A stretch of DNA of 6,547 bases. It comes from Burkholderiaceae bacterium (GTDB lineage: Bacteria; Pseudomonadota; Gammaproteobacteria; Burkholderiales; Burkholderiaceae_C). The notes beneath the pieces are model-generated. The model did not search any database. It had not been told where the DNA came from and worked only from the letters and a program-made list of their open reading frames with translations. Within the stretch, counting starts at the first letter, position 1. Each line of letters opens with the position of its first letter. Position numbers and translations under genes: made by a program. Shown here piece after piece: positions 6,243 to 6,547 of the stretch. The stretch covers positions 1-6,547 of the forward strand of contig JAIRRE010000152.1 in the NCBI GenBank assembly GCA_031256125.1, in the 5' to 3' direction.

Positions 6243-6547
6243 AACCCCGTTCCCAGGCCGCAGCACGCTCTCCCGCCGCACGCGCGGCCGCGCGAGAAGT
6301 TGCTCGCGCGCGGCGCGGCGGCTTGGAGCGACAGCGAATTGCTGGCGCTGCTGCTGCGCACCGGAACCAAGGGACGCGGCGTGCTGCATATGGCCGCCGA
6401 CGTGCTGGCGGCGTTTGGCGGTCTTTCAGGGCTGCTCAATGCCAGTGCCGATGACTTGACGCGCATCAAAGGGCTGGGCGGAACGGCCAAGCGCGCCGAA
6501 CTGCTGGCGGTCCTGGAACTGGCCCGCCGCGCCATTGCCCAGCGGCT
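6243..6547 (+). CDS. radC: RadC family protein (UPF0758), N-terminal part; start unclear, right end outside window
   Basis: The frame encodes PREKLLARG (from 6288), then [18 protein letters not shown] and a helix-hairpin-helix-like stretch, [19 protein letters not shown]. These are the hallmarks of the RadC N-terminal domain. The C-terminal JAB/MPN-like domain would lie beyond the right edge. Despite the name, a repair role for RadC is disputed; some members act in natural transformation. Similarity seems to extend upstream of PREKL ([12 protein letters not shown]). The frame is closed at 6240-6242 by the stop of the reductase, and no ATG, GTG or TTG lies between 6243 and 6299. The first possible start is TTG at 6300, which would cut into the conserved segment and has no spaced ribosome binding site. 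Either the start is unusual, or this copy is damaged, or the sequence has an error here. Confidence 0.85.
6289..6310 (+). repeat. Strong GC hairpin around the only early radC start candidate
   Basis: CGCGCGAG (6289-6296) and CTCGCGCG (6303-6310) are perfect reverse complements around the loop AAGTTG. The TTG at 6300 sits in the loop. An overlapping 14-base perfect palindrome, CGCGCGGCCGCGCG, spans 6281-6294 and could fold alternatively. Both lie within RadC coding sequence, where GC-rich codons alone can produce such pairing. Confidence 0.4.

Overview
The window is a GC-rich stretch of bacterial chromosome. Protein style (a duplicated nitrate/sulfonate-type permease, an MHS-family transporter, a Tas-like reductase and a remnant of a hydrolase common in Burkholderiales) suggests a betaproteobacterium, probably Burkholderiales. 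This assignment is a judgement from remembered family members, not from a search. No mobile element, CRISPR array, tRNA or rRNA is visible.

Layout. Positions 1-2550, minus strand: a two-gene ABC transporter operon, read right to left. The first gene is a fused, duplicated permease (796-2550). The second is its ATPase (1-759), which runs off the left edge. Positions 2551-2956 are non-coding and hold a plausible minus-strand promoter, an operator-like palindrome and a nested inverted repeat in a long leader. Positions 2957-3232, plus strand, hold a decayed alpha/beta-hydrolase remnant with several frame changes and an internal deletion. Positions 3288-3596, minus strand, encode a small secreted or envelope glycine-zipper protein with a Gln-rich tail. 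Positions 3688-4998, minus strand, encode an MFS transporter of the metabolite:H+ symporter type. Divergent from it, 5166-6242 on the plus strand encodes a Tas-like aldo/keto reductase. Directly after its stop codon the same frame reads into the N-terminal part of RadC (6243 to the right edge), with no ordinary start codon in between.

How the parts work together. The permease and ATPase should form one importer of small anions or organic solutes. No substrate-binding protein lies in the window and the substrate cannot be told. The MFS transporter and the reductase share a 167-base divergent promoter region and may be co-regulated; no shared pathway is evident. I found no convincing undescribed system. 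The most useful oddities are the missing start of radC, the multiply broken hydrolase and the structured leader of the ABC operon.
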